A DNA stretch of 64,000 bases from Streptomyces sp. R28 (GCF_041052385.1 NZ_CP163439.1:9041001-9105000); one strand, 5' to 3'. Positions 7,844 to 16,262 are shown, counted from the stretch's first letter. A program made the numbers and translations. The notes: generated by a model not told the origin, from the letters alone.

Positions 7844-9687
7844 ACACCGCTGAACTCGTCGAGCTCGCCCAGCAGTTGCGGGTGGACAGTGTGCGGGCCT
7901 CAGCCGCGGCCGGGTCGGGGCATCCGACGTCGTCGATGTCTGCCGCCGATCTGACGGCCGTACTTTTCGCGAACCACCTTCGCTATGACTTCGACCGGCC
8001 CGCCCACCCCGCCAACGACCGCCTCATCCTGTCCAAGGGTCATGCCTCGCCCCTGCTGTACTCGGCGTACAAGGCGGCGGGCGCCATAGAGGACGGCGAA
8101 CTGCTCACCTTCCGCAAGATCGGCAGCCGTCTCGAAGGGCACCCCACGCCGCGCCGGCTGCCGTGGCTGGAGACGGCGACCGGCTCGCTCGGGCAGGGGC
8201 TGCCGATCGGGGTCGGGATCGCGTTGGCCGGGAAGCGGCTCGATCGGTCCGGGTACCGGGTGTGGGTGGTGTGCGGTGACAGTGAGCTCGCCGAGGGATC
8301 CGTGTGGGAGGCCGCCGAGCACGCTGCGTACGAGCATCTGGACAACCTCACAGCGATCGTCGACGTGAACCGGCTGGGCCAGCGCGGCCCGACCCGGCAT
8401 GGTCATGATCTCGACGCCTACGCCCGCCGCTTCCAGGCCTTCGGCTGGCACACCATCGAGGTGGACGGGCATGACGTGGACGCCATCGACCGGGCGCTCG
8501 GGGAGGCGCGGTCCACCAGCGGGCAGCCCACCGTCGTCCTCGCCCGCACTCTCAAGGGCAAGGGCGTCCAAGCAGTACAGGACCGCGAAGGACTGCACGG
8601 AAAGCCGCTGCCGGACCCCGACGAGGCGATCGCCGAGCTCGGCGGTCCCCGCGACATCCAGGTCCGCGTCCACGAACCGCCCGCCGCCCGCATGCTGCAC
8701 GCCGTCCCGGCCGGGCACGTCGAACTGCCCCGCTGGGAGAAGGGGGAGAAGGTCGCCACGCGGAACGCCTACGGCGAGGCGCTCGCCGCCCTCGGCACCG
8801 GACGTGGTGACGTCGTCGCCCTGGACGGTGAGGTCAGCGACTCCACCCGCGCCGAGTTCTTCGCCAAGGCACACCCGGACCGCTTCTTCGAGTGCTACAT
8901 CGCCGAGCAGCAGCTGGTCGCCGCCGCGGTGGGGCTCTCGACGCGCGGCTGGGTGCCGTACGCCTCCACCTTCGCCGCCTTCCTGACCCGCGCGTACGAC
9001 TTCGTGCGCATGGCGTCGGTCAGTGGTGCCGACATCAACCTCGTCGGCTCGCACGCCGGCGTCGCGATCGGGCAGGACGGGCCGAGCCAGATGGGCCTGG
9101 AGGACCTGGCGATGATGCGGGCCGTGCACGGCTCGACCGTGCTGTACCCGTGCGACGCCAACCAGACCGCCCAGCTCGTCGCCGCCATGGCCGGACTGAA
9201 GGGCGTCCGCTATCTGCGCACCTCGCGCGGTGCCGGCCCGGTCATCTACGGCCCCGACGAGGAGTTCCCCGTCGGCGGGAGCAAGGTGCTGCGGTCCAGC
9301 CCGTACGACCGGCTGACCGTCGTGGCCGCCGGCGCCACCGTGCACGAGGCCCTCGCCGCCGCCGACGCCCTGGACCGCGACGGCATCCAGGTCAGGGTCG
9401 TCGACCTCTACTCGGTCAAGCCCGTCGACTGGGCCACCCTGCGCCGGGCCGCCGAGGACACCGGCTGCCTGCTCACCGTGGAGGACCACCACGAGGAGGG
9501 CGGCATCGGCGACGCCGTCCTCGACGCCTTCCTCGACGGGCGCCCCGTGCCGCGCCTGGTGCGCCTCGCCGTCCGCATGATGCCGGGCTCGGCGTCCCCG
9601 GACGAGCAGCTGCACGCCGCGGGCATCGACGCCGCGTCCATCGCCGCCGCGGGCAAGCTGCTGGTCGAGGAGGCCGTCGTCCGATGA
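7840..9687 (+). CDS. transketolase, full-length single chain
   Basis: A 615-residue thiamine-diphosphate enzyme that moves two-carbon ketol units in the pentose-phosphate pathway. The N-terminal domain holds ASAAAGSGHPTSSMSAADL, ILSKGHASPLLY and the TPP-binding block WVVCGDSELAEGS, ending AIVDVNRLGQ. The middle pyrimidine domain carries FFECYIAEQQLVAAAVGL, with the TPP-activating glutamate, and GQDGPSQMGLEDLAMMRA. The C-terminal domain follows from about residue 480. It overlaps both neighbours by four bases. This looks like an extra transketolase, since the usual streptomycete one sits with transaldolase, which is absent here. Confidence 0.88.
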   Translation: MNTAELVELAQQLRVDSVRASAAAGSGHPTSSMSAADLTAVLFANHLRYDFDRPAHPANDRLILSKGHASPLLYSAYKAAGAIEDGELLTFRKIGSRLEGHPTPRRLPWLETATGSLGQGLPIGVGIALAGKRLDRSGYRVWVVCGDSELAEGSVWEAAEHAAYEHLDNLTAIVDVNRLGQRGPTRHGHDLDAYARRFQAFGWHTIEVDGHDVDAIDRALGEARSTSGQPTVVLARTLKGKGVQAVQDREGLHGKPLPDPDEAIAELGGPRDIQVRVHEPPAARMLHAVPAGHVELPRWEKGEKVATRNAYGEALAALGTGRGDVVALDGEVSDSTRAEFFAKAHPDRFFECYIAEQQLVAAAVGLSTRGWVPYASTFAAFLTRAYDFVRMASVSGADINLVGSHAGVAIGQDGPSQMGLEDLAMMRAVHGSTVLYPCDANQTAQLVAAMAGLKGVRYLRTSRGAGPVIYGPDEEFPVGGSKVLRSSPYDRLTVVAAGATVHEALAAADALDRDGIQVRVVDLYSVKPVDWATLRRAAEDTGCLLTVEDHHEEGGIGDAVLDAFLDGRPVPRLVRLAVRMMPGSASPDEQLHAAGIDAASIAAAGKLLVEEAVVR

Positions 9688-10613
9688 CCGGCGACGACGC
9701 CACGCGGAAGGTGCGGGCCGGTCGCCGTACGGTCGAGGTCAAACGCGTCGACAAGGTGCTGTTCCCCGGTGGCGGCGGCGCCAAGGAGTACACCAAGGGC
9801 GACCTCGTCGACTACTACCGGTCCGTCGCCGCGTTCATGCTGCCGCATCTGCGCGGCCGCCCGCTGATGCTGGAGCGGCTTCCCGACGGCGTCGACGGGC
9901 CGACGTTCATGCAGAAGAACACCCCGGAGAACTACCCGGAGTGGATCACCCGTGTCGAGGTGCCCAAAGAGGACGGCACCGTCTGTCACACGGTCTGCGA
10001 CGACACCGCCACCCTCGTCTTCCTCACCGACCAGGCCTGCCTCACCCTGCACCGCTGGCTCTCGCGCACCGATCACCTCGACCGGCCCGACCGCTTGGTC
10101 TTCGACCTCGACCCGGCCGAGGACTCCTTCGCGCAGGTCAGGGAGGCGGCCGGGCTGCTCGGTGAGCTGCTCGACGAGCTCGGGCTGCCCTCGGCGCCGA
10201 TGACCACCGGCTCACGCGGGCTCCACATCGTCGTACCGCTGAACGGGCACCACGATTTCGAGGAGGTCCGGGAATTCGCCAAGGACGTCGCCGGCCTGCT
10301 CGCCTCGGCCCACCCGGACCGGCTCACCACCGCCGCCCGCAAGAAGGACCGTGGCGACCGCCTCTATCTCGACGTGCAGCGCAACGCCTACGCCCAGACC
10401 GCCGTCGTCCCCTACACCGTCCGCGCCCGGCCCGGCGCCCCCGTCGCCACGCCCCTGACCTGGGCCGAACTGGATGACCCGGACCTGGACGCCCGCCGCT
10501 GGAGCATCGCCGACGCCGTGGAGCACGCCCGCACCAATCCCTGGTCCGGGCTGCTGGACCGGGGCCGCGCCCTCGGACCGGCTCGGCGCCGGCTCGACGC
10601 ACTGCGGGGTTGA
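9684..10613 (+). CDS. LigD-type polymerase/primase domain protein (NHEJ)
   Basis: A 309-residue stand-alone polymerase domain of the archaeo-eukaryotic primase family, as found in bacterial DNA ligase D. VDKVLFPGGG opens the family domain. LVFDLDPAED carries two metal-binding aspartates, TTGSRGLHIVVPL holds the conserved histidine region, and LYLDVQRN the third acidic residue. PRPGAPVATPLTWAEL is the usual C-terminal block. Such proteins fill and process ends in non-homologous end joining together with Ku; no ku or ligase gene is in this window. The ATG at 9684 overlaps the transketolase stop. Confidence 0.88.
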   Translation: MTGDDATRKVRAGRRTVEVKRVDKVLFPGGGGAKEYTKGDLVDYYRSVAAFMLPHLRGRPLMLERLPDGVDGPTFMQKNTPENYPEWITRVEVPKEDGTVCHTVCDDTATLVFLTDQACLTLHRWLSRTDHLDRPDRLVFDLDPAEDSFAQVREAAGLLGELLDELGLPSAPMTTGSRGLHIVVPLNGHHDFEEVREFAKDVAGLLASAHPDRLTTAARKKDRGDRLYLDVQRNAYAQTAVVPYTVRARPGAPVATPLTWAELDDPDLDARRWSIADAVEHARTNPWSGLLDRGRALGPARRRLDALRG

Positions 10614-10673
10614 AGAAGCCGCCTCAGAGGGTTTGGCCCGCGCCTTCCTGGCCACTCGGCGCAGGAGGCGCCC

Positions 10674-11006
10674 ATGAATGATTCACAGAACACACCCAAA
10701 TCATCCAGACGGCAGACGGGCGGGGCGGACAAGCAGCCGACCCCCATGGAGATCCTGCGTCAGGCACGGAGCCAGCTTGCCGAACTCACCGGCATGGACG
10801 CGGAGACGGTGTCGTCCTTCGAGCAGACGGAGGACGGCTGGACGCTCGAGATCGAGGTCCTGGAACTGGTCCGCGTCCCCGACACGATGAGTCTGCTGGC
10901 GAGCTACCAGGTCGATCTCGACCCCGAGGGGCAGCTCACCGGGTATCGGCGCGTGCGCCGCTACGAACGTGGCCGTTCCGACGCACACAGGCCCGGCGGT
11001 CGGTAG
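10674..11006 (+). CDS. gvpO: gas vesicle protein GvpO
   Basis: A 110-residue protein that opens the gas-vesicle cluster. After a polar N-terminus it contains QARSQLAELTGMDAETVSSF and WTLEIEVLELVRVPDTMSLLASY, then YQVDLDPEGQLTGYRRVRRY, the conserved core of GvpO. In halophiles GvpO is needed for vesicle formation; in streptomycetes its role is not settled. A good ribosome site (AGGAGG) lies 6-7 bases before the ATG. The gene starts 60 bases after the LigD polymerase gene, so the cluster may be read partly from the preceding operon. No clear separate promoter is visible in the gap. Confidence 0.9.
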   Translation: MNDSQNTPKSSRRQTGGADKQPTPMEILRQARSQLAELTGMDAETVSSFEQTEDGWTLEIEVLELVRVPDTMSLLASYQVDLDPEGQLTGYRRVRRYERGRSDAHRPGGR

Positions 11007-11058
11007 GCCGCCCGCCCACCCCAAGCACCCCGTCATGAGACAAGGAGGAAGGGTCGGC

Positions 11059-11484
11059 ATGACCGTTGTCCCGGCACAGCAGACCGGCGGCGGAGGCGGC
11101 AGCAGTGGCCTCTACGACGTTCTGGAGCTCGTCCTCGACAGGGGGCTCGTCATTGACGCATTCGTGCGAGTCTCCCTGGTCGGCATCGAAATCCTGAAGA
11201 TCGACATCCGAGTCGTCGTCGCCAGCGTCGACACCTATCTCCGCTTCGCAGAGGCGTGCAACCGGCTCGACCTGGAGGCCGGGCCGCGCAAGGCCCCGGG
11301 CCTGCCCGACCTGGTCGGCGAGATCACCGAGTCCGGCGCGCGCGGCAAGTCCAAGGGCGCACTTTCCGGCGCCGCCGAGACCATCTCCGACGCCTTCAAG
11401 CAGGCACGTGAGGAAGGCGAGGAGCAGCCCAGGCAGCGGACCCGTAAGTCCTCCACGACGCGCCGGAAGGAGGAGCAGGAGTGA
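11059..11484 (+). CDS. gvpA: gas vesicle structural protein GvpA/GvpJ family
   Basis: A 141-residue member of the GvpA family, which builds the ribbed protein shell. SSGLYDVLELVLDRGLVIDAF followed by VSLVGIEILKIDIRVVVASVDTYLRF is the conserved two-helix/two-strand core at about residues 14-70. Classical GvpA ends soon after this point. Here about 70 further residues form a charged, Lys/Arg/Glu-rich tail. Streptomycete GvpA proteins often have such tails. The ATG at 11059 follows AAGGAGGAAGGG. The last four bases overlap gvpF. Confidence 0.88.
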   Translation: MTVVPAQQTGGGGGSSGLYDVLELVLDRGLVIDAFVRVSLVGIEILKIDIRVVVASVDTYLRFAEACNRLDLEAGPRKAPGLPDLVGEITESGARGKSKGALSGAAETISDAFKQAREEGEEQPRQRTRKSSTTRRKEEQE

Positions 11485-12251
11485 GCACGTATGTGTACGG
11501 CATCACCGCGAGTTCGCATGCCGACCTCCCGAAGGACCTGGCCGGTGTCGGAGACCCGCCGCGCCCGGTGCGCGTCCTGACGGAGGGCACGCTCGCCGCC
11601 CTGGTCAGCGACGCCCCCGAAGACCTGCGCCCCAAGCGCAAGGAACTGCTCGCCCACTCGAGCGTGCTCGCCGAGGCGGGTGCGGCCGGCTGCGTGCTGC
11701 CCATGCGGTTCGGCAGCGTCGCCCCCGACGATGACACGGTCACCGGTGTGCTGGCGGAACGCGCGGAGCACTACGTGGAGCGCCTGCGGGCCCTCGACGG
11801 CAGGGTCGAGTACAACGTGAAGGCCACCCACGCCGAGGAGGCCGTGCTGCACCGCGTCCTGGCCGAGAATCCGCAGATCCGGGCCATGACGCAGGCCAAC
11901 CGGGAGGCGGGCGGCGGCTCCTACGAGGAGCGGCTCCGGCTCGGCGAGATGGTGGTCGCCGCGGTCAAGGCCCAGGAGGTCGAGGACGCGACCGACATAC
12001 AGCACACCCTGGAACCGGTTGCGGACGCGGTCAGCGTGGGCCCCGAATCCACCGGCTGGCTCGCCAACGTGTCCTTCCTGGTCGCCCGTGACTCGGCCGA
12101 GACGTTCATGACCGCCGTCGAGCAGCTCCGCAAGGGCCATCCGCACCTCGACCTGCGGGTCAACGGCCCGCTGCCGCCGTACAGCTTCGTCGAGCCCGGC
12201 CCCGCCGAGCCCGCGGACAGCATGTCCGGCGGCGAAACGGCGAAGGAGTAG
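11481..12251 (+). CDS. gvpF: gas vesicle protein GvpF/GvpL family (first copy)
   Basis: A 256-residue GvpF/GvpL protein. The opening STYVYGITA, the block CVLPMRFGSVAPDDDTV, RVEYNVKATHAEEAVL, and the end HLDLRVNGPLPPYSFVE are family hallmarks. Members make two domains and act as minor or accessory factors that contact GvpA during vesicle assembly. The GTG start at 11481 overlaps the gvpA stop by four bases. A second member of the family is encoded at 14700. Confidence 0.9.
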   Translation: MSTYVYGITASSHADLPKDLAGVGDPPRPVRVLTEGTLAALVSDAPEDLRPKRKELLAHSSVLAEAGAAGCVLPMRFGSVAPDDDTVTGVLAERAEHYVERLRALDGRVEYNVKATHAEEAVLHRVLAENPQIRAMTQANREAGGGSYEERLRLGEMVVAAVKAQEVEDATDIQHTLEPVADAVSVGPESTGWLANVSFLVARDSAETFMTAVEQLRKGHPHLDLRVNGPLPPYSFVEPGPAEPADSMSGGETAKE

Positions 12252-12255
12252 GGCT

Positions 12256-12516
12256 GTGGGACTGATCGGAGAGGTACTGCTGCTGCCGTTCGCCCCGGTG
12301 CGCGGCAGCGGATGGGTGGTCAGACAGGTGCTGCACGAGGCGGAACGCATCTACTACGACCCAGCCGCTGTGCGGGCCGAACTGGCGAGCCTGGAGGAGC
12401 AGTTGACCTCGGGCGAGATCGACGAGGAGGAGTTCGACCGTCGCGAGGACGAGCTTCTCGACCGGCTGGAGATCGGCCTGCGCGCAGGCTACGGGAACGA
12501 CGGGACAGCACGATGA
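12256..12516 (+). CDS. gvpG: gas vesicle protein GvpG
   Basis: An 86-residue small accessory protein. LIGEVLLLPFAPVRGSGWVV followed by QVLHEAERIYYDPAAVRAEL and GEIDEEEFDRREDELLDRLE is the typical GvpG pattern: a short hydrophobic start and a long amphipathic coiled-coil helix. It is a minor assembly protein. The GTG at 12256 lies four bases after the gvpF stop, and its end overlaps the next gene. Confidence 0.9.
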   Translation: MGLIGEVLLLPFAPVRGSGWVVRQVLHEAERIYYDPAAVRAELASLEEQLTSGEIDEEEFDRREDELLDRLEIGLRAGYGNDGTAR

Positions 12517-13262
12517 ACCGAATAGGACTGGGCCTTGCGGTAGGGGCCGGATACCTCCTCGGACGGACGAGGAAACTGAAACTGGCGTTCGCCGTCGGGA
12601 GCTTCGTGGCCGGCAAGCGGATGCATCTGAGCCCGCGGGGCGTCGCGGACATGGTCTCCCAACAACTGCAGAACAACCCGCAGTTCAAGGAGATCGGGGA
12701 CCAGCTGCGCGAGGACCTGCGCGGCGTCGGCGAGGCGGCGTCCGGCGCCCTGGTCGAGCGCCGGCTCGACGCGCTCTCCGACCGGCTGCACGGACGCACC
12801 GCCGAGGTGCGCGAGCAGTTGTCGGGCGTTGTGCCGACGCCGGATCTCGGCGCGGAGGACGAGGAATCCGAGGAGGAGACCGAGGACGAAGAGCCGCGCG
12901 CCGAGGACGAGGACCGCGACGAGGCGGACGAGCCCGAGGGGCACGAGGAGCCCGAGGAGGAGCTCGAGGAGGAATCCGAGGAGGAGCCGGAGGAGGAGCC
13001 GGAGGAGGAGCCCGAGGAGGAGCCCGAGGACGAGGAGCCGTCCGGGAAGGCGTCTTCGAAGCGGGCCGCGCCGAAGAAGGCGGCCAAGAAGGCCCCCGCG
13101 AAGAAGACGGCGGCGAAGAAGACCGCCGCCGGCAGGACAGCGCCCAAGAAGGCGGCCGCGAAGCGGAGCGGGACCGGCAAGTCGACCACCAGGAAGGCGA
13201 CCGGGGCTCGCGGGACCGCCCGCAGCGGCCGGGCGCGTCAGTCGAAGGGCGGTGACGGGTGA
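12513..13262 (+). CDS. gas vesicle-cluster protein GvpY-like, with acidic and lysine-rich tails
   Basis: A 249-residue protein in the position called gvpY in streptomycete clusters. Residues 1-110 form the conserved part: a hydrophobic helix (IGLGLAVGAGYLLGRTRKLK), LSPRGVADMV and a helical region. Residues about 115-175 are almost pure Glu/Asp with repeated EEPEE units encoded by tandem 12-base repeats. Residues about 176-249 are Lys/Ala/Thr-rich, like histone-H1-type tails. The split acidic then basic layout suggests an intrinsically disordered, charge-segregated linker. The function is unknown. Start and stop overlap the neighbouring genes, indicating tight coupling. Confidence 0.78.
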   Translation: MNRIGLGLAVGAGYLLGRTRKLKLAFAVGSFVAGKRMHLSPRGVADMVSQQLQNNPQFKEIGDQLREDLRGVGEAASGALVERRLDALSDRLHGRTAEVREQLSGVVPTPDLGAEDEESEEETEDEEPRAEDEDRDEADEPEGHEEPEEELEEESEEEPEEEPEEEPEEEPEDEEPSGKASSKRAAPKKAAKKAPAKKTAAKKTAAGRTAPKKAAAKRSGTGKSTTRKATGARGTARSGRARQSKGGDG

Positions 13263-14380
13263 TGACCGACACCCTCGGAGCAGCGGGCTCCGCGGCCGGC
13301 GGAGCGGCGAAGCAACCACTCGCCGGCGTGGCCCACAGCGAGGCCGCGGACCGGTTCAAGGCGGAACTCCAGGAGTACCTCGCCGCGCAGACCCAGCGGA
13401 TGATGGTCGGCGCCGGCCGCAAACTCGGCGAGGCCACGGTCAAGCTGACCGATGTCGCCGAGGGCCGCAGTCCGGGCCTGGCCAAGCTCGCCCTCGACGG
13501 CGGCCGCAAGCTCGCCGAAGGCAAGGGCCCGCTGCGCACCGCGCTGGAGGTCGGCGCCGGACACGCCAAGGACAGCGTGGTCGGCGCGTTCAAGAAGCTC
13601 GGCGGCGGCAAGGGCAAACGCAAGGGCGGGGCGGGTAACAAGCCCACCGTCATCATCGAGTACGTCGACGTCGGCGTGCCGCTGCGCACCGCGTACGACC
13701 AGTGGACCAAGTACCAGGACTTCAGCACCTTCGCGAAGGGCGTGAAGAGCGCGAACCGCGCCGACGACACGACCTCCGACTGGCAGCTCAAGGTCTTCTG
13801 GTCCAATCGCAGCTGGAAGGCGCACACCACCGAGCAGGTGCCGGACGACCGGATCGCCTGGAAGTCGGAGGGCGCGAAGGGCACCACGAAGGGCGTCGTC
13901 TCCTTCCACCGGCTCGACGACAGCCTCACCCGCGTCGTGCTGGTCATCGAGTACTACCCCCAGGGCCTGTTCGAGAAGACCGGCAACATCTGGCGCGCCC
14001 AGGGCCGCCGGGCCCGCCTCGACCTCAAGAACTACGTCCGCTTCATCACCCTCAAGGGAGAGGCCGAGGACGGCTGGCGCGGCGAGATCCGTGACGGCGA
14101 GGTCGTCCGCAGCCATGAGGACGCGGTCGCGGAAGAGGAAGAGGAAGAGGAGGAGTACGACGAGAACGAGGAGAACGGCGAAAGCGACGAGAACGGCGAG
14201 ACCGGCGAGTACGCGGAGGACGAGGAGCCCGAGGACGCGTACGAGGAAGACGAAGAGGGCGAGGCCGAAGAGGGCGAAGAGCGCGAGGACGAAGAGGAAC
14301 CCGAGGACGCGTACGAGGACGAGCCCGAGTACGAGGACAAGGAAGAGCCCGAGTACGCCGGTGGCGGGAGCCGACGATGA
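13262..14380 (+). CDS. gas vesicle-cluster SRPBCC-domain protein (GvpZ-like)
   Basis: A 372-residue protein at the gvpZ position. Residues about 1-120 are a helical, Lys/Gly-rich region. Residues about 125-270 are an SRPBCC (START/polyketide-cyclase-like) hydrophobic-pocket domain: VIIEYVDVGVPLRTAYDQWTK, DFSTFAKGVKS, IAWKSEGAKGTTKGVVSFHRL and TRVVLVIEYYPQGLFEKTGN. The last 90 residues are very rich in Glu/Asp. The pocket suggests binding of a hydrophobic ligand or polypeptide, perhaps a chaperone for GvpA; that is inference. The ATG at 13262 overlaps the preceding stop; a GTG three bases upstream is an alternative. Confidence 0.8.
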   Translation: MTDTLGAAGSAAGGAAKQPLAGVAHSEAADRFKAELQEYLAAQTQRMMVGAGRKLGEATVKLTDVAEGRSPGLAKLALDGGRKLAEGKGPLRTALEVGAGHAKDSVVGAFKKLGGGKGKRKGGAGNKPTVIIEYVDVGVPLRTAYDQWTKYQDFSTFAKGVKSANRADDTTSDWQLKVFWSNRSWKAHTTEQVPDDRIAWKSEGAKGTTKGVVSFHRLDDSLTRVVLVIEYYPQGLFEKTGNIWRAQGRRARLDLKNYVRFITLKGEAEDGWRGEIRDGEVVRSHEDAVAEEEEEEEEYDENEENGESDENGETGEYAEDEEPEDAYEEDEEGEAEEGEEREDEEEPEDAYEDEPEYEDKEEPEYAGGGSRR

Positions 14381-14703
14381 CGATGTCCAGCCGGCTCCCC
14401 GAGCCCTACAGCCAGGGCAGCGGCGCCAACCTCGCCGACATCCTGGAAAGGGTGCTGGACAAAGGAATCGTCATCGCGGGCGACATCCGCATCAACCTGC
14501 TCGACATCGAACTGCTCACCATCAAGCTGCGCCTCATCGTCGCCTCGGTCGACAAGGCGAAGGAGATGGGCATCGACTGGTGGGAGGACGACCCGGCCCT
14601 GTCCTCCGGCGCCCGCCGCAAGGAACTGGCCCGGGAGAACGCCGAGTTGCGCGAGCGTCTGGCCCAGCTGGAGCCCGCCGGGGAAGAGAAGGAGGCCCCA
14701 TGA
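14377..14703 (+). CDS. gvpJ: gas vesicle protein GvpJ (GvpA family)
   Basis: A 108-residue GvpA-family protein. NLADILERVLDKGIVIAGDI followed by INLLDIELLTIKLRLIVASV is the conserved core at about residues 18-60, and a short helical acidic tail follows. GvpJ is a minor homologue thought to shape vesicle tips. It is closer to GvpJ than to GvpA by the MGIDWWEDDP block after the core. It overlaps the genes on both sides by four bases. Confidence 0.88.
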   Translation: MTMSSRLPEPYSQGSGANLADILERVLDKGIVIAGDIRINLLDIELLTIKLRLIVASVDKAKEMGIDWWEDDPALSSGARRKELARENAELRERLAQLEPAGEEKEAP

Positions 14704-15560
14704 CCGGTCTGCGCTACGTCTACGCCGTCTGCCGCCCCTTTCGCTCCGCCCTCCAGGCCCAGCTGTCGGGGGTCGCCGGGGCGCCGCCCAAGCAGCTGAC
14801 GCACCACGGCCTGATCGCCGTGGTCAGTACGGTGCCCGAGGCGGACTTCGCCGAGGAGGCGCTGCGCGCCCACCTGGAGGACCTGGACTGGCTCACCGCG
14901 ACGGCCCGTGCCCACCAGACGGTCATCGACGCGCTCACCGTCGTCACCACACCGCTGCCGCTGCGGCTGGCCACCGTGTTCCGGGACGACAGCGGTGTAC
15001 GGACCATGATGGAGGCCCGCGAGGAGGACTTCCGCCGCGTCCTCGAACGGCTGGAAGGGCGGGTGGAGTGGGGCGTCAAGGTGTACGCCGAAACGGAGCC
15101 GACGGAGGCACCGAAGCCTCCCGAGCCTTTGACGCCGGCGGAGCGCGCCGGGCCCACGGAGCGCGCCGGACTCACGGAAGCCGCGGAGACCGGTCGGCCG
15201 GAGCCGAAGGCCGTGTCGGGCCGCGACTATCTGCGTCAGCGGCGCATGCAGACGCGGGCCCGCGAGGACGTGTGGCACCGGGCCGCCGCATGCGCCGGCC
15301 GACTGCACGAAAGGCTTTCCTCGTTCGCCGAGGATTCCCGGCTGCACGCCCCGCAGAACTCCGCGCTTTCCCGTGCCCCCGGGCAGAATGTGCTCAACGC
15401 CGCCTATCTGGTGCCGCGCGCGGATTCCGAGGAATTCGTGGAACTGGTGGACCGGGCAAAGGACGACGCCCCCGGAATCCGGGTCGAACTCACCGGGCCC
15501 TGGGCGGCCTATTCCTTCACGGGGGAGTTCGCGGACGAAGAGCCGGAGGTGGGGCCGTGA
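14700..15560 (+). CDS. gvpL: gas vesicle protein GvpL/GvpF family (second copy)
   Basis: A 286-residue GvpF/GvpL protein. LRYVYAVCRPF at the start, PLPLRLATVFRDDSGVRTMM, RVEWGVKVYAE, QNVLNAAYLVPRADSEEFVELV and the end RVELTGPWAAYSFTGE match the family. An insert of about 60 residues rich in Pro/Glu/Thr/Ala separates the two domains, longer than in the first copy at 11481. The ATG at 14700 overlaps the gvpJ stop, and its end overlaps gvpS. Confidence 0.88.
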   Translation: MTGLRYVYAVCRPFRSALQAQLSGVAGAPPKQLTHHGLIAVVSTVPEADFAEEALRAHLEDLDWLTATARAHQTVIDALTVVTTPLPLRLATVFRDDSGVRTMMEAREEDFRRVLERLEGRVEWGVKVYAETEPTEAPKPPEPLTPAERAGPTERAGLTEAAETGRPEPKAVSGRDYLRQRRMQTRAREDVWHRAAACAGRLHERLSSFAEDSRLHAPQNSALSRAPGQNVLNAAYLVPRADSEEFVELVDRAKDDAPGIRVELTGPWAAYSFTGEFADEEPEVGP

Positions 15561-15745
15561 CCGTCGTCGAACGCCGTGAGATCGCCCTCGTGGACCTGCT
15601 CGACCGGCTGCTCGCCGGAGGCGTCGTCGTCACGGGGGACATCACCTTGCGCATCGCGGACGTCGACCTCGTCCGCATCGACCTGAACGCGCTGATCAGC
15701 TCCGTCAACGAGCAGGTCCCGTCACCCTGGGGGGAGTTGACATGA
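15557..15745 (+). CDS. gvpS: gas vesicle protein GvpS (small GvpA-family protein)
   Basis: A 62-residue protein consisting of almost nothing but the GvpA-type core: IALVDLLDRLLAGGVVVTGD followed by ITLRIADVDLVRIDLNALISSV. In streptomycete clusters this short homologue between gvpL and gvpK is called gvpS. The GTG at 15557 overlaps the gvpL stop by four bases, and its end overlaps gvpK. The longer reading in this frame runs back over gvpL and is not used. Confidence 0.85.
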   Translation: MTVVERREIALVDLLDRLLAGGVVVTGDITLRIADVDLVRIDLNALISSVNEQVPSPWGELT

Positions 15746-16026
15746 CGTCGCGCCGCAACCGGCTGGACCTCGAACCCGACACCGTGGAACGCGACCTGGT
15801 GAAACTCGTGCTGACGGTGGTGGAGTTGCTGCGCCAGCTCATGGAACGCCAGGCGCTGCGCCGCTTCGACGAGGGCGGCCTGAGCGAGGAGCAGGAGGAA
15901 CGGATCGGGCTCACGCTGATGCTGCTCGACGACCGTATGACCGAGCTGCGCGAACGCTACGGACTGGGGCCCGAGGACCTGAACCTGGACCTCGGGCCGC
16001 TGGGACCGCTGCTTCCCAGGGAATGA
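15742..16026 (+). CDS. gvpK: gas vesicle protein GvpK
   Basis: A 94-residue protein. LDLEPDTVERDLVKLVLTVV, then ELLRQLMERQALRRFDEGGL and ERIGLTLMLLDDRMTELRE form the GvpK helical core, ending DLNLDLGPLGPLL. GvpK is an accessory assembly protein. It is the last gene of the cluster and is followed by a strong inverted repeat that also ends the convergent gene. Confidence 0.9.
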   Translation: MTSRRNRLDLEPDTVERDLVKLVLTVVELLRQLMERQALRRFDEGGLSEEQEERIGLTLMLLDDRMTELRERYGLGPEDLNLDLGPLGPLLPRE

Positions 16027-16040
16027 AATTACCCTGGGAA
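16013..16040. terminator. bidirectional terminator between gvpK and the small membrane protein
   Basis: TTCCCAGGG (16013-16021) pairs perfectly with CCCTGGGAA (16032-16040) around a 10-base AT-rich loop. It overlaps the last codons of gvpK and lies 10 bases beyond the stop of the convergent gene, so it can end both transcripts. Confidence 0.7.
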
Positions 16041-16050
16041 TTGAATCAAA

Positions 16051-16221
16051 TTACCACCGATACCAGCGACCCCTGCCGCCTGCCGTGGTCGTGCCACGCA
16101 TGACGAAACCCAGGAGCCACACCACGAGAACCGCGATCGCGATCCACCACAGGGCCTTCAGTGCGAATCCGGCACCGAACAGAATCAGGGCCAGTAGCAA
16201 CACGAGCAGAATGGGAACCAT
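16051..16221 (-). CDS. 56-residue hydrophobic membrane protein (DUF5670/lmo0937-like)
   Basis: A very short protein with two hydrophobic segments: residues 1-21 (MVPILLVLLLALILFGAGFA) and about 24-41 (LWWIAIAVLVVWLLGFV). A glycine/arginine-rich end finishes RWYRW. This is the pattern of small proteins annotated as hydrophobic or lmo0937-family in streptomycetes, often general-stress induced. The ATG at 16221 is preceded by AGGAGG at ideal distance. It is easily missed because it is shorter than usual gene cut-offs. Confidence 0.8.
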   Translation of the reverse strand: MVPILLVLLLALILFGAGFALKALWWIAIAVLVVWLLGFVMRGTTTAGGRGRWYRW

Positions 16222-16262
16222 TGTTTGACCTCCTGCTCGCCGAGTTACCAGAAATTCGCGAT

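Noticed and set aside
7900..9615. Minus-strand frame of 571 codons opposite transketolase
   Set aside because: Mirror of the transketolase gene; no recognisable domain and low-complexity composition.
12940..13030. Possible repeat array in gvp region
   Set aside because: These are in-frame Glu/Pro codon repeats of the GvpY-like protein, not an independent element.
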